Positions 22,871 through 32,700 of a stretch of DNA of 64,000 nucleotides are shown piece after piece. Position 1 is the first letter of the stretch. Every line of letters begins with the position of its first letter. A program made the translations under genes and the position numbers. Source of the stretch: Candidatus Tenderia electrophaga (GTDB lineage: Bacteria; Pseudomonadota; Gammaproteobacteria; Tenderiales; Tenderiaceae); contig CP013099.1 of the NCBI GenBank assembly GCA_001447805.1, positions 310,001-374,000 on the forward strand, in the 5' to 3' direction. The notes beneath the pieces are model-generated. The model had not been told where the DNA came from, did not search any database, and saw only the letters and a program-made list of their open reading frames with translations.

Positions 22871-23889
22871 TGTTGGACTTTTCGAGCTGGCTGGACCTGC
22901 CATTGATCTGGGGCGGCTTGATCGCCGCGGCGGTGTTCCTGTACGTGTTGTTGGACGGCTTCGACCTGGGCTGCGGCATTCTGTTTCCCTTCGCCCGGTC
23001 CGACCGTGAGCGCAACAGGATCATGAATTCCATCGCCCCCTTCTGGGACGGCAACGAGACCTGGCTGGTGCTGGGCGGCGGCGGCTTGTTCGCCGCCTTC
23101 CCCGTGGCCTACGCCGTCCTCATGCCGGCATTCTATCTGCCCGTCATTCTCATGTTGCTGGGGCTTATATTTCGCGGTGTGGCCTTTGAGTTTCGCTTCA
23201 AGACCGAAGGCCGGGACCGCAAGTTGTGGGATATTTCCTTTCATACCGGTTCGCTGCTGGCGGCCTTTATGCAGGGCGTGATCCTGGGCAATATCGTCCA
23301 AGGCGTGGAGGTCAGCGGGCGCAGTTTCGCCGGCGGCCCCTTGGATTGGGCCAACGGCTTCGCCATGTTTACCGGTGTCGCCCTGGTGTTCGGCTATGCC
23401 CTGCTTGGCGCCACCTGGTTGATCTGGAAGCTTGAAGGCGACGCCCAGGCATGGGCGCGGCGTATGGCCAACTATGTCTTCATGTTCGTCGTTTTGGGTA
23501 TGGTGGTGGTGAGCGCGAGTATGCCTTTTATAGATGCACACATCGCTGGGCTCTGGTTCAGCGTGCCCAATATCTTCTTGCTCGCCCCCATCCCCATGGT
23601 AACCATGGCGGCCTTTTATCTGTTGTGGCACGACCTACAGCGGCCGGCGGAGCGGCGACCCTTCTTGCTCACCATCTTCATCTTTCTCATGGGCTATGTT
23701 GGCCTGTTGATCAGCCTATATCCCTGGATCGTGCCGTTCCGCTTTACCGTGTGGCAGGCCGCGGCGGCCTCGAGTTCCCAATCCCTGCTGTTGGTGGGCA
23801 TGCTCATATTTCTGCCCATCATCCTGGCCTATACCGCCTACAGCTATTATGTCTTCCGCGGCAAGACCGATGACCAATCCCATTATTAA
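22870..23889 (+). CDS. cioB: Cytochrome bd-type quinol oxidase subunit II, CIO type
   Basis: Structural partner of CioA, about 339 residues with eight membrane helices. The N-terminus shows the subunit II signature LYVLLDGFDLGCGILFPF followed by SIAPFWDGNETWLVLGGGGLFAAFP. The ATG at 22870 overlaps the cioA stop (TGATG). A small DUF2474 gene overlaps its own 3' end by 20 bases, giving a three-gene operon. Confidence 0.96.
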   Translation: MLDFSSWLDLPLIWGGLIAAAVFLYVLLDGFDLGCGILFPFARSDRERNRIMNSIAPFWDGNETWLVLGGGGLFAAFPVAYAVLMPAFYLPVILMLLGLIFRGVAFEFRFKTEGRDRKLWDISFHTGSLLAAFMQGVILGNIVQGVEVSGRSFAGGPLDWANGFAMFTGVALVFGYALLGATWLIWKLEGDAQAWARRMANYVFMFVVLGMVVVSASMPFIDAHIAGLWFSVPNIFLLAPIPMVTMAAFYLLWHDLQRPAERRPFLLTIFIFLMGYVGLLISLYPWIVPFRFTVWQAAAASSSQSLLLVGMLIFLPIILAYTAYSYYVFRGKTDDQSHY

Positions 23890-24013
23890 GCGGTTAACTA
23901 CACGCTGGTCTCAGCGGCAGCGTGAATGGGGCTGGTTTCTCGTGCTATGGTGCGCCGGCATGCTGGGTGTGCTGGGGCTGACGGCGCTAGTAAGGCTGGT
24001 TATGGCCTTATAA
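23870..24013 (+). CDS. DUF2474-type small membrane subunit of the bd oxidase
   Basis: A 47-residue protein, MTNPIIKRLTTRWSQRQREW followed by one membrane helix (GWFLVLWCAGMLGVLGLTALVRLVMAL). Short single-helix proteins with a basic start and the pattern WFxxLW...LVRLxM are coded after many cioAB pairs (DUF2474) and are thought to act like CydX in assembly or stability of the oxidase. Its ATG lies 20 bases inside cioB in another frame, so it would be translated by coupling. It was too short to stand out by length and rests on context and pattern. Confidence 0.82.
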   Translation: MTNPIIKRLTTRWSQRQREWGWFLVLWCAGMLGVLGLTALVRLVMAL

Positions 24014-24424
24014 AGGACGCCCGCGCTGTCATTGCCGCCGTATCGATCCAGCCATGGGCGATGGCGTCGCGCATTATGGCAAATGTGTCGCGTGCCGCTA
24101 GCCCGCATTTCTCACCACTCTCCTACTGCGAACGCCAATCCATCTGATTTGACGGGGCGTTCTCACTCCAGCCAGCTTGACGTAGTGTCGACTACGCCTG
24201 CACCGTCTTCCGCTCCGAGCACCCCGTCAAATCAGCGCCTTGGCGCTCTCGCAACGAACAATGGTGAGAAATGCGGGCTAGGGAAGGCCTGTAGCATCTT
24301 CGAGTAGAGTTTTTAAGCGTCCGTGCATAGAGCAGGGCTAGCCTTGCGGGTATCCGGGGTGCTCGCGCTCCGGCCTGATGCTATCTATACTCTCTTGTGC
24401 CACGGCCGCGCGAACACTACGCCC
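24014..24424. other. Intergenic region containing a nested palindromic element
   Basis: The 411-base gap after the oxidase operon contains no supported gene. Most of it is taken up by the 184-base inverted-repeat element at 24098-24281. The remaining 140 bases upstream of the SnoaL-like gene hold no promoter I can define. Confidence 0.6.
24098..24281. repeat. MITE-like nested palindrome
   Basis: CTAGCCCGCATTTCTCACCA (24098-24117) is repeated exactly in inverted orientation at 24262-24281. Inside it TGATTTGACGGGG (about 24146-24158) is inverted as CCCCGTCAAATCA (about 24222-24234), and the centre holds GTAGTGTCGACTAC. The whole unit is 184 bases without coding capacity, as expected of a MITE or a large palindromic repeat. 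One similar end, AGCCGGCATTTCTCACCGG, occurs alone near 25279. Confidence 0.8.
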
Positions 24425-24802
24425 ATGCCAGACTTGACGCCACAACAGATCATCGACGCCTATTTGGAGGCGATAGAGGCGCGCGACTTCGAGCGCGCCA
24501 GGCGCCACCTCGACGACAGGCACTTTCAATACAGGAGCCCTGTCCTGAATAGTGACGGCGCCGACGAATTCATCGCCAATATTTCCCATATCGGCGCCAT
24601 ACTGGCGCGCATTGAACGGCGCCACATCTTTGTCGACGGTGCGGACGTCTGCCATGTTTTGCGATTCATCACCAGCTGGTCAACGGCCACCGCCACCGAT
24701 GTTGTGCAGTGGTCCAAAGTCAAGGATGGGAAAATAAGAAGTATCGAGACCTTCTTCGATGCCCGCGTCTACCGTGAAATGTTTACTCTGGAGGGCGAGT
24801 AG
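24425..24802 (+). CDS. SnoaL-like (NTF2 fold) protein
   Basis: A 125-residue cytoplasmic protein with the SnoaL/NTF2 pattern: TPQQIIDAYLEAIEARDFERARRHLDD at the start, SDGADEFIANISHI in the middle, and WSKVKDGKIRSIETFFDAR near the end. This cone-shaped fold binds small molecules and occurs in isomerases, hydrolases and storage proteins; no catalytic residues let me choose between them. The ATG at 24425 begins the conserved part; a longer frame upstream to 24323 lacks support. It stands alone. Confidence 0.85.
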   Translation: MPDLTPQQIIDAYLEAIEARDFERARRHLDDRHFQYRSPVLNSDGADEFIANISHIGAILARIERRHIFVDGADVCHVLRFITSWSTATATDVVQWSKVKDGKIRSIETFFDARVYREMFTLEGE

Positions 24803-24903
24803 CGGCTATGCGATTTCAATCACAATCACCAACAAGCGTGCCAAGGCGTTAACTATGTGCCGATAAACTTACCGGCACGCAAGGCGGCGGTGATGACCAC
24901 ATT

Positions 24904-24923
24904 GTCAGCATAAGGATGCTGAC
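24904..24923. other. Perfect 8-bp hairpin
   Basis: GTCAGCAT-AAGG-ATGCTGAC, between the SnoaL-like gene (plus strand) and the small membrane-protein gene (minus strand). No T-run follows on either side, so it is not a standard terminator, but its position between converging genes suggests an end-of-transcript structure. Confidence 0.4.
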
Positions 24924-24964
24924 TCGTTGCTAACATGAAGGGGGGGCGGGTGACGTGCCGGCCT

Positions 24965-25093
24965 TTACTTATCTTTGTTTTCGTCGAGCCTGCTTTGCAG
25001 CTTATTGATCTTGGCGTCGGCGCGCCACATGAAGATTACCAGCACGACAAGAAGAACCAGCGATGCGATCTGAATTATTGCCCACATTTCCAT
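24965..25093 (-). CDS. Small membrane protein (42 residues)
   Basis: Begins MEMWAIIQIASLVLLVVLVI, continues FMWRADAKINKLQSRLDENK and ends DK. It has one membrane helix (residues 4-22) and a charged cytoplasmic coiled tail, resembling small subunits or FtsL/phage-shock-like proteins but not a family I can name. GGGAG lies nine bases before the ATG at 25093, a strong ribosome-binding site for so short a frame, which is the main reason to call it. A second in-frame ATG sits at residue 3. Confidence 0.6.
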   Translation of the reverse strand: MEMWAIIQIASLVLLVVLVIFMWRADAKINKLQSRLDENKDK

Positions 25094-25420
25094 TGTTTGC
25101 GCTCCCGTAGAAACCAAATGCCCTAAGCCATTAGATAGTTATCAGTGCGGAGCATCAAGGGAAAACTGAGCGCCGCTGTGGCGCTGCGCCGCCGGTTTGC
25201 GTTCGGCTTTACGCGTGCCTTTAACTCGGCCCTGTTTGAACAGGAGTTCCATTTTAAAGATTGAGCGCGAGTCTCTTTAGCCGGCATTTCTCACCGGTGT
25301 CCATAAACCGTGACGTCGGCCGGGTGAAAACGCTAGGATAGAAATCCACCTGCAGCCATTGGCGGCGGTGGGCCAAGGATACCGGTCTCAAGAGGCCAGT
25401 CTGAAACAAGGAGTGCTGAT
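25094..25420. other. Intergenic region upstream of the beta-propeller gene
   Basis: A 327-base gap with no supported gene. It contains a single copy of the end of the nearby palindromic element (AGCCGGCATTTCTCACCGG near 25279) and GC-rich self-complementary runs near 25165-25195 (GCGCCGCTGTGGCGC). The promoter of the propeller gene is presumably in the right-hand part, but I cannot define it. Confidence 0.5.
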
Positions 25421-26413
25421 ATGCAGACATCTCACGTTTTGCCGGGCTTGTTGTTTACCCTTCTATTCGTCCTGGCCGGAGCCACGCCGAGCCACGCTGT
25501 CGAGGCCGTGGAGATCACTGAGTGGCGCGTGCCCTGGGACAACAGCCGTCCGCGTGATCCCTGGGTCGGTGGTCCCGGGCGTATCTGGTTCGTGGGCCAG
25601 GTGGGGGATTACGTCGCCAGTTTGAATCCCAAGACGGGCGAGTTCCGGCGCTATGACTTGGAGCCGGGCACCGGTCCCCACACCGTCATCGCCGATGCGC
25701 GCGGCGCTTGGTATGCCGGCAATCGCGCCCGGCATATCGGTTTAATCGATCCGCACAGCGGCGTCGTCGACAAGATCATGATGCCCGGTGACGGCCGCGG
25801 CGATGTGCACACCATGGACTTTACCAGTGCGGGCGATATCTGGTTCACCGTGCAGCACGGCAATCAGATCGGCTTTCTCGATACCGAGACGCGGGAAGTG
25901 ACGCTGTACCCGGTCCCGACGCCATCGGCCCGCCCCTACGGTCTGGTGGTCGGCAAGGACGATCGGCCTTGGGTGGCCTTGTTCGGAACCCACAAGCTGG
26001 CCACCGTGTCCGATGGCGAGGTCAAGGAGTTCGACCTGCCGCGCCAGGACAGTCGGCCGCGACGCCTGGGCCTCGATGGCGACGGCAAGGTCTGGTACGT
26101 GGATTATGCCGCCGGCTATCTCGGCCGTTATGACCCGCGCAGCGACAAGGTCGAGGAATGGCGCACGCCGGCGGCGCAGCATGCCATGCCCTATGCCATG
26201 GGCATGGATCACCGCGGCCGGCCCTGGTTCGTCGAGACCGGCGTGCAGCCCAATCGCTTCGTCGGTTTTGATCCCGCCACGGAGACCTTTACCGAACCGG
26301 TTAAGATCGGCAGCGGCGGCGGCACGGTGAGACACATGGTCTTCGACGCACGCCGCCAGGCCTTTTGGTTCGGCACCGATACCAATACCATCGGCAAGGC
26401 GGCGCTCAAATAG
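25421..26413 (+). CDS. Periplasmic beta-propeller, virginiamycin-B-lyase-like
   Basis: A 330-residue secreted protein: signal peptide at about 1-26 (LLFTLLFVLAGATPSHA), then a seven-bladed propeller of the Vgb/streptogramin-lyase type. Repeated blade motifs are visible (PGRIWFVGQVGDYVASLNPKTGEFRRYDL, SAGDIWFTVQHGNQIGFLDTETREVTLYP, GDGKVWYVDYAAGYLGRYDPRSDKVEEW, HRGRPWFVETGVQPNRFVGFDPATETF; each cut here only to its key residues). Real antibiotic lyases are a small part of this family, so a binding or sensing role is as likely. AAGGAG before the ATG fixes the start. The TonB-dependent receptor follows after 17 bases, suggesting a shared substrate. Confidence 0.82.
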   Translation: MQTSHVLPGLLFTLLFVLAGATPSHAVEAVEITEWRVPWDNSRPRDPWVGGPGRIWFVGQVGDYVASLNPKTGEFRRYDLEPGTGPHTVIADARGAWYAGNRARHIGLIDPHSGVVDKIMMPGDGRGDVHTMDFTSAGDIWFTVQHGNQIGFLDTETREVTLYPVPTPSARPYGLVVGKDDRPWVALFGTHKLATVSDGEVKEFDLPRQDSRPRRLGLDGDGKVWYVDYAAGYLGRYDPRSDKVEEWRTPAAQHAMPYAMGMDHRGRPWFVETGVQPNRFVGFDPATETFTEPVKIGSGGGTVRHMVFDARRQAFWFGTDTNTIGKAALK

Positions 26414-26430
26414 CCAGGTGGTGTGGTGAC

Positions 26431-28479
26431 ATGGCGCAGGTCACGGCTCGGCGCTGGCTGCTGCCCTGCCTGCTGGCGCTGCCGCTGACGGCGGGGGGCG
26501 CGCCGGCGCCGATTATCATCTCGGCGCCGCGCCTGGCCATGCCCCTGGGGGATTTCCCTGCCGCCGTGGATGTGATCGAAACTCCGGCCGCCACCCAGGC
26601 GCGCCAGGGCCTGCAATTGGACGAGGCGCTCAACCGCGTGCCCGGCGTATTCGCCCAGAACCGCTACAACTTCGCCCAGGACGTGCGTCTGTCGATCCGC
26701 GGCTTCGGCGCCCGCGCCCCCTTCGGCATTCGCGGCCTGCGCATCCTCCAGGACGGCATCCCCGAGACTACCCCCGACGGTCAATCCCAGGTGGACGCCA
26801 TCGACCTGCTCAATATCCGTTCCATCGAGATCCTGCGCGGCCCCGGCGCCGCCCTGTATGGCAACGCCAGCGGCGGGGTCGTGGCCATCACCACCCGCAA
26901 CGGTAGCGCCGCGCGCGGTCACGGCGGCGGCCTGCTGGCGGGCAGCTACGGCTTCCGACGGCTGGAGGCGGTCAGCGAGGCCCAAGGCGATGCGGCACGT
27001 TACTCGCTGACGGCGCACGCGCTGCGCCTCGACGGCTACCGTGATCAGGCGCGTGCGGAGAAGCGCCTGCTGCGGCTGCATTCGCAGCATGACCTGGACG
27101 CCGGCGTGTTGAGCCTGCATTTGCGCTATCTGGATGCGCCCCTCACCGAAGACCCGGGCGCCCTGACACGCGCCGAGCTGGCGGCGGACCGGCGCGCCGC
27201 GGCCCCATTGGCCCAATTCCTGGATAGCCACCAGCGCGCCGAGCAGCTCACCGCCGGGGCCCAGTGGCGCCGGCCGGCGGGGGCGGGCGAGCTGCGCCTG
27301 GGCGGGTTTGTGACGCAACGCGACTACAGACAGCAACTGCCCTTCTTCGGCAGCAGCCAGGTGGCCTATACGCGCGACTTTTATGGTCTGAGCCTGGGTT
27401 ATCAGCGCTACCTCGGCCCGACCCGGCTGCTACTCGGTGTTGACCTGGAACGCCAGCGCGACGACCGCACCCGCCACTGTATCAATGCCGCCCTGGAGGC
27501 CTCCTGCGCCGCGCCGGGCGAGCCAGTGAGCGGGCCGCTGGCCCTGGATCAGCGCGAGACGGCGCAAAGCCGCGGCGTCTTCGTGCAGAGCGACACGCGT
27601 CTGGGCGGCGGATGGAACCTGGCCGCCGGGCTGCGCCAAGACCGCATTCGCTTCACTCTCGACGATCATCTACAGAGCGGCGCAGAAGACCTCTCCGGCG
27701 CGCGCGAGTTTGACGAGACCAGTGCCAGCGCCGGGCTGATCTGGCAGTGGCGCCCGGGGCAGCGTGCCTTCATCAATGCCGCCACCGCCTTCGAGACGCC
27801 CACCTTCACCGAGTTCGCCAATCCCGCCGGCAGCGGCGGCTTCAATCCCGACTTGCAGCCGCAGCAGACGCGCAGCGTCGAGGTCGGACTGCGCGGCGAC
27901 GCCGCCGGGCTGGGCTACGATCTAACCGCCCATGTCACCCGCGTGCGCGACGAACTGGTGCCCTATGAGCTGCCCGGCGACGGTCGCACCTATTATCGCA
28001 ACGCCGGCCACACCTTGCGGCGGGGCTTGGAGGCGGGGTTGGATTGGCGTCCGGCACCGCCCTGGGACCTGCGTGCGGCCCTGACCCTGAACGATTTCCG
28101 CTACCGCGAATTCAACGCTCTGGACGGTGAATCCCTGGACGGTAAGCGTCTGCCCGGCCTGCCGCAGCGGCAAGTGTTTCTGGAGGCCGCCTGGCGCCCC
28201 GGGGATGTGTTTGTGATCGCCGACCTGCTGTATGTGGGCGCGCGCTACGCCGATGACGCCAACACGGAGCGTGTTGCGGCGCACAGCGTGATGAATCTGC
28301 GTGCCGGGCGGCAGTGGAGAGCCGGTCCGCTGCACGGCGAAGCGTTCGTGGCCTTGAACAACATCTTGGATCGGGCGTACATCGACAATCTGCGTATCAA
28401 CGCCGGCTTCGGCCGTTACTTCGAAGCCGCGCCCGAGCGCAATCTCTTGCTTGGGCTGCGTCTTTTCTATCGGCCCTGA
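26431..28479 (+). CDS. TonB-dependent outer-membrane receptor
   Basis: A 682-residue receptor that imports a ligand across the outer membrane using TonB energy. The signal peptide is about 22 residues (RWLLPCLLALPLTAGGA). The plug follows with LDEALNRVPGVFAQNRYNF, VRLSIRGFGARAPFGIRG, LRILQDGIPETTPDGQSQVD and the typical IEILRGPGAALYGNASGG. The 22-strand barrel ends in ...LGLRLFYRP with an aromatic close to the C-terminus. It resembles siderophore or vitamin receptors; the ligand cannot be read from sequence. It lies 17 bases after the propeller gene in what looks like one operon. The cut exbB gene at 12.7 kb may bear on how it is energised. Confidence 0.93.
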   Translation: MAQVTARRWLLPCLLALPLTAGGAPAPIIISAPRLAMPLGDFPAAVDVIETPAATQARQGLQLDEALNRVPGVFAQNRYNFAQDVRLSIRGFGARAPFGIRGLRILQDGIPETTPDGQSQVDAIDLLNIRSIEILRGPGAALYGNASGGVVAITTRNGSAARGHGGGLLAGSYGFRRLEAVSEAQGDAARYSLTAHALRLDGYRDQARAEKRLLRLHSQHDLDAGVLSLHLRYLDAPLTEDPGALTRAELAADRRAAAPLAQFLDSHQRAEQLTAGAQWRRPAGAGELRLGGFVTQRDYRQQLPFFGSSQVAYTRDFYGLSLGYQRYLGPTRLLLGVDLERQRDDRTRHCINAALEASCAAPGEPVSGPLALDQRETAQSRGVFVQSDTRLGGGWNLAAGLRQDRIRFTLDDHLQSGAEDLSGAREFDETSASAGLIWQWRPGQRAFINAATAFETPTFTEFANPAGSGGFNPDLQPQQTRSVEVGLRGDAAGLGYDLTAHVTRVRDELVPYELPGDGRTYYRNAGHTLRRGLEAGLDWRPAPPWDLRAALTLNDFRYREFNALDGESLDGKRLPGLPQRQVFLEAAWRPGDVFVIADLLYVGARYADDANTERVAAHSVMNLRAGRQWRAGPLHGEAFVALNNILDRAYIDNLRINAGFGRYFEAAPERNLLLGLRLFYRP

Positions 28480-28592
28480 GCGGCCTTTGTCATTGCCACA
28501 TCGCGCAGGATTTGCGTTAAGGTTATAGTAGTCTGCGTATGCAAGGTGTTGGATTATCTTGCAAAATTAACGAGGTTATAAGGAAGTCGGCG

Positions 28593-29693
28593 ATGCTTTA
28601 TAGCGCCCAGTGTGCCATTCGACTTAGACGTTTCACCCCCATTGTGACCCTGCTGGCATTGCTGCCAGGCGGTCTGATCTTTGCCGCCGATGCGCCCCGC
28701 GTCGTGGTTGATGAGGCGCGCCAGGTCGACATCGTGCGCCAGATTCCCTTGACCGGCACGATCACCTCGGCGCGCGTATCGCGGCTGTCGCCGGAGGTCG
28801 AAGGCCGGGTAAAACGCCTGTTCGTCGATGTGGGGGACGATGTGGCTCAGGGCGATCGTTTATTGCAGGTCGACAGCGAGTTGGCCGAGTTGACCTATGA
28901 AGCCACGCAAGCCCTCACCGAGCAGACCCGCGCCGAGTTGGCCGACGCCAAGCGTCGTTATGCCGATGCCCAGCGCCTGCGCAAACAAAACACAGTGTCG
29001 GAAAATGAACTGCTGCTGCGCGAGGCGGAGGTGCAGATCAAGTCGGCGGCGCTGGCGCGCCAGCAGGCGGAACAGCGCAGGCAACAGGCCGAGCTGGAAC
29101 GCTATGTGGTGAAGGCGCCGTTTGAAGGTGTCATTAGCGCCAAGCTGACCGAGGCGGGGGAGTGGATCGAGCCGGGCACGGCGCTGTTCAACCTGGTCGC
29201 CACCCATGAGTTGCGTGCCGATTTCGCCGTGCCGCAGGGCGTTTATACGCGCATCAATGAGCACAGCCGCATCCACTTGACGCTGGACGCGCTGGCTGAG
29301 CACAGCGTGCCCGGCCGTATCAGCGCGGTGGTGCCGGTGAACGACCCCAGTGCGCGGACCTTTCTGCTGCGGGTATTGTTCGACGATGCGGAGCTGCGCG
29401 CCATTCCGGGCATGTCGGTGGCCGCTACGCTGGAGGTCGGCAGCGGCGATCGCGGGGTGGTGGTGGCGCGGGATGCGGTGTTGCGTTATCCCGACGGGCG
29501 GGTGACGGTGTGGGTGGTCAGGCAGGACGGTGATCAGGCTACTGTGTCCGAGCGCCATGTGACCCTGGGGCACAGCTTTGACGGCCAGGTGGAAGTGCGC
29601 GACGGCCTGCAAGCCGGCGACACGGTGGTGGTGCTGGGTAACGAAGCCCTGGAACAGGGGCAGGCGGTGCGCATTGAGAAAGCCCGGCAGTAG
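28593..29693 (+). CDS. RND efflux periplasmic adaptor (membrane fusion protein)
   Basis: A 366-residue HlyD/AcrA-type adaptor linking the RND pump to an outer-membrane channel. A signal sequence (FTPIVTLLALLPGGLIFAADA) precedes a lipoyl half (SPEVEGRVKRLFVDVGDDVAQGD), an alpha-hairpin (about 105-175, rich in A, E, Q and R), the second lipoyl half (YVVKAPFEGVISAKL), a beta-barrel domain and a membrane-proximal domain ending in GNEALEQGQAVRIEKA. AAGGAAG eight bases before the ATG at 28593 sets the start. It is 14 bases from the pump gene. No TolC-type channel gene is present. Confidence 0.93.
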   Translation: MLYSAQCAIRLRRFTPIVTLLALLPGGLIFAADAPRVVVDEARQVDIVRQIPLTGTITSARVSRLSPEVEGRVKRLFVDVGDDVAQGDRLLQVDSELAELTYEATQALTEQTRAELADAKRRYADAQRLRKQNTVSENELLLREAEVQIKSAALARQQAEQRRQQAELERYVVKAPFEGVISAKLTEAGEWIEPGTALFNLVATHELRADFAVPQGVYTRINEHSRIHLTLDALAEHSVPGRISAVVPVNDPSARTFLLRVLFDDAELRAIPGMSVAATLEVGSGDRGVVVARDAVLRYPDGRVTVWVVRQDGDQATVSERHVTLGHSFDGQVEVRDGLQAGDTVVVLGNEALEQGQAVRIEKARQ

Positions 29694-29707
29694 CGAGCGC
29701 CGCAGCC

Positions 29708-32700
29708 ATGTTTGAGTCGATTACCAAGCACGGCACCCTGATCGCCGTCGCGGTCTTGATCATCAGCGTGCTCGGCGTGGTGGCGGCCCTGCGCATCCCG
29801 GTGCAGATGATTCCCGACCTGGAAGTGCGCACCATCACCGTGCGCACCTCGTGGGCGGGCGCCACGCCTCAGGATATCGAAAAAGAGATCGTCATTGAGC
29901 AGGAGGAATACCTGCGCAGCGTGCCCGGTCTGCAGCGGATTATTTCCGAGGCGTCTTTCGGTCAGGCCTCGATCGAGCTGGAGTTTCCCTTCGGCATCGA
30001 TCTCAACGAAACCCTGATCCGCATCAACAACGCCCTGTCCCAGGTGCCGTCCTATCCCATTAACGTGGACGAGCCGCGCATCTTCGCCGCCTCGTTTTCG
30101 AGCAACTCCTTTATGTATTTTCGCGTCATGCCGCAGGACGGCAATCCGCGCAATCTCAAGATGGAGATGATGCAGGATTACATCGACGACAATGTGCGCC
30201 CGCGCATGGAGTCCGTGCCCGGGGTATCGCAGGTGGATGTCTACGGCGGCGCGCAGCGGCAGATCCAGATCTTACTCGACCCGATGCGCTTGGCGCAGCG
30301 CAACATCACCATCGCCCAGGTGCGCGACGCCATCACCGAACGCAACCGCGACGTCTCCGGCGGCGAGCTGGAGTCGGGCAAGCGCCGTTATCTGCTGCGC
30401 ACCATCGGCCGCTTTTCCGATCTGGAGGATTTGCGTTCCTTGATCCTGGAGCGGCGCGGCGACGCCGTAATTCGGCTCGGCGATGTGGCCGACGTACAAC
30501 TGGATCATTTCGAGCTCAGCCGGCTCTCGTTTACCGACGGCAAGCCGGTGATCGGCATGTCGGTGCGGCGTCAGCCCGGCTCCAACGTCATCGACATCAA
30601 AGACACCCTGCTGGCGCAGGTGGCGGCCATCAACCAAGAGCTGTTGCAACCGGCCGGCATGCGCATGATGTTGGTGGCCGACGACGTTACCTATGTCAAG
30701 GCCTCGCTGCAAAACGTTTGGACCAATCTGATCATCGGCGCGCTGTTGGCCAGTCTGGTGATGTTCCTGTTTCTGCGTTCGGGCAAGGCGACCCTGGTGG
30801 GCGTGATCGGTATCCCCATCTGCACCATCGCCGCCTTCATCGGGCTGCAACTGACCGGCCGCACCATCAACGTCATTTCGCTGGCCGGGGTGGCCTTCGC
30901 CATCGGCATGACCCTGGACAACAGCATCGTGGTGCTGGAGAGCATCGAACACGAACGCCGCCGCGGCCTGGAGCGGCTGCGCGCCGCCGTGGTCGGCGTG
31001 CAGAAGGTCTGGCCCGCGGTGCTGGCCTCGACCCTGACCACGGTGATGGTGTTCCTGCCCATCCTGTTCATTGAGGAAGAGGCGGGGCAGTTGTATTCGG
31101 ATATCGCCATCGCCATCGCCGCCTCCATCCTCGCCTCCATGTTGGTGGCCATCACCGTCATCCCTGCGGCGGCGGCGCGGCTGCGTTTTCATGATGACCC
31201 GAAGGCGATGGCGCAGGGCGATACCGGCACGCGCGCCTGGGTGTTAAATACGGTCAACCGTCTGCTCGCCGGCCGTGCGTCGCGCTGGAGTGCGATTGTG
31301 GTGACCTTGGTGCTGTGCGGCGGGATTTATCTGTTTCTGACGCCGGCGGCGGAGTACCTGCCCGAGGGCGAAGAGCCCAAGACCTTCGCCCGCTTGAGCG
31401 CCCCGCCGGGCTACAATCTGGAAACTATGGCCAAGATCGGGCGCGAGATTCAGCAGTATTTTCTCACCTACCTGGAGCACGACCCCGGGCAGTTCGAGCG
31501 CGGCGAGACCGAGGTGCCGGCCATGAAGTACCTCAACTTGAGCATCGACCCCAACGGGATCCGGATTATCGCCGAACCCAAGAAGCCCGCCCATATCGAG
31601 GTTTTGATGACGGCCATCGATGCGAAATACCGCGAGTATCCGGCCATGCGTCCGTTCGTTACCCGCGGTTCCATCATTACCAGTAACTCCGGCGGCACCC
31701 GCAGCGTCAATCTGGATATCTCCGGTCCCGATCTGGCGGCGGTGTATGCCGCCGCCAACAAGGCCTATCAACGCGCCGAGACGATCTTCGATGCGCCGCG
31801 CCTGCGCGCCAATCCTTCCACCTTGTCCTTGTCGCAACCGCTGGTACAGGTGCGGCCGCTGTGGGAGCGCGCCAGTGAAGTGGGTATGAATACGCGCGAG
31901 CTGGGGTATACCGTGGCCGCCCTCACCGATGGTGCCTTCGTCGATGAATTCTTCTTGGCGGACGACAAGATCGACATCTATCTCTACAGCCAGGACGGCG
32001 TGAACGCGACGCTCGACAGCTTGGACCAGAAACAGATCTATACGCCCATCGGCGCGGTGATGCCCTTGTCGTCCATCGCCCGCATCGAAGAAACGGTGGA
32101 TACCAATATCATCCGCCGGCTCAACGGCCAGCGCACGGTGACATTGAATATCATTCCGCCGCAGGACGTGGCCCTGGAGACCGGGGTTGCGCGGGTGCGC
32201 GAGGAGATCGTGCGGCATTTGCGCGCCGCCGGCGAGGTGCCCAGCAATATCACCATGAGCATCTCCGGCGCCAGCGACCAGTTGCAGGCCACACGCGAGG
32301 CGCTGACCGCCAACTACATCGTCTCCGTGGCGATTATCTATTTGTTACTGGTGGCCATCTTCACCCATTGGGGTTACCCGCTGTTTATCATGGCCACCAT
32401 CCCCTTGGGCGTAAGCGGCGGCTTCGTCGGGTTGGCATTGTTCAACCTGGTGGGGGGCTGGTTTCCCGCCCTGGGCATGCAGGCGCTGAACATCCCCTTC
32501 GACATGATCGCCATGCTCGGCTTTTTGATCCTCATGGGCACTGTGGTGAATAACCCCATCCTCATCGTTCACCAATCCATCGCCAATGTGCGCGAGGAAC
32601 AGATGAGCGCCCGTGACGCCGTCGCCGATGCGGTGAAGACACGGCTGCGACCCATCGCCATGTCCACCTTAACCACCGTGTTCGGTTTGGCGCCTCTGGT

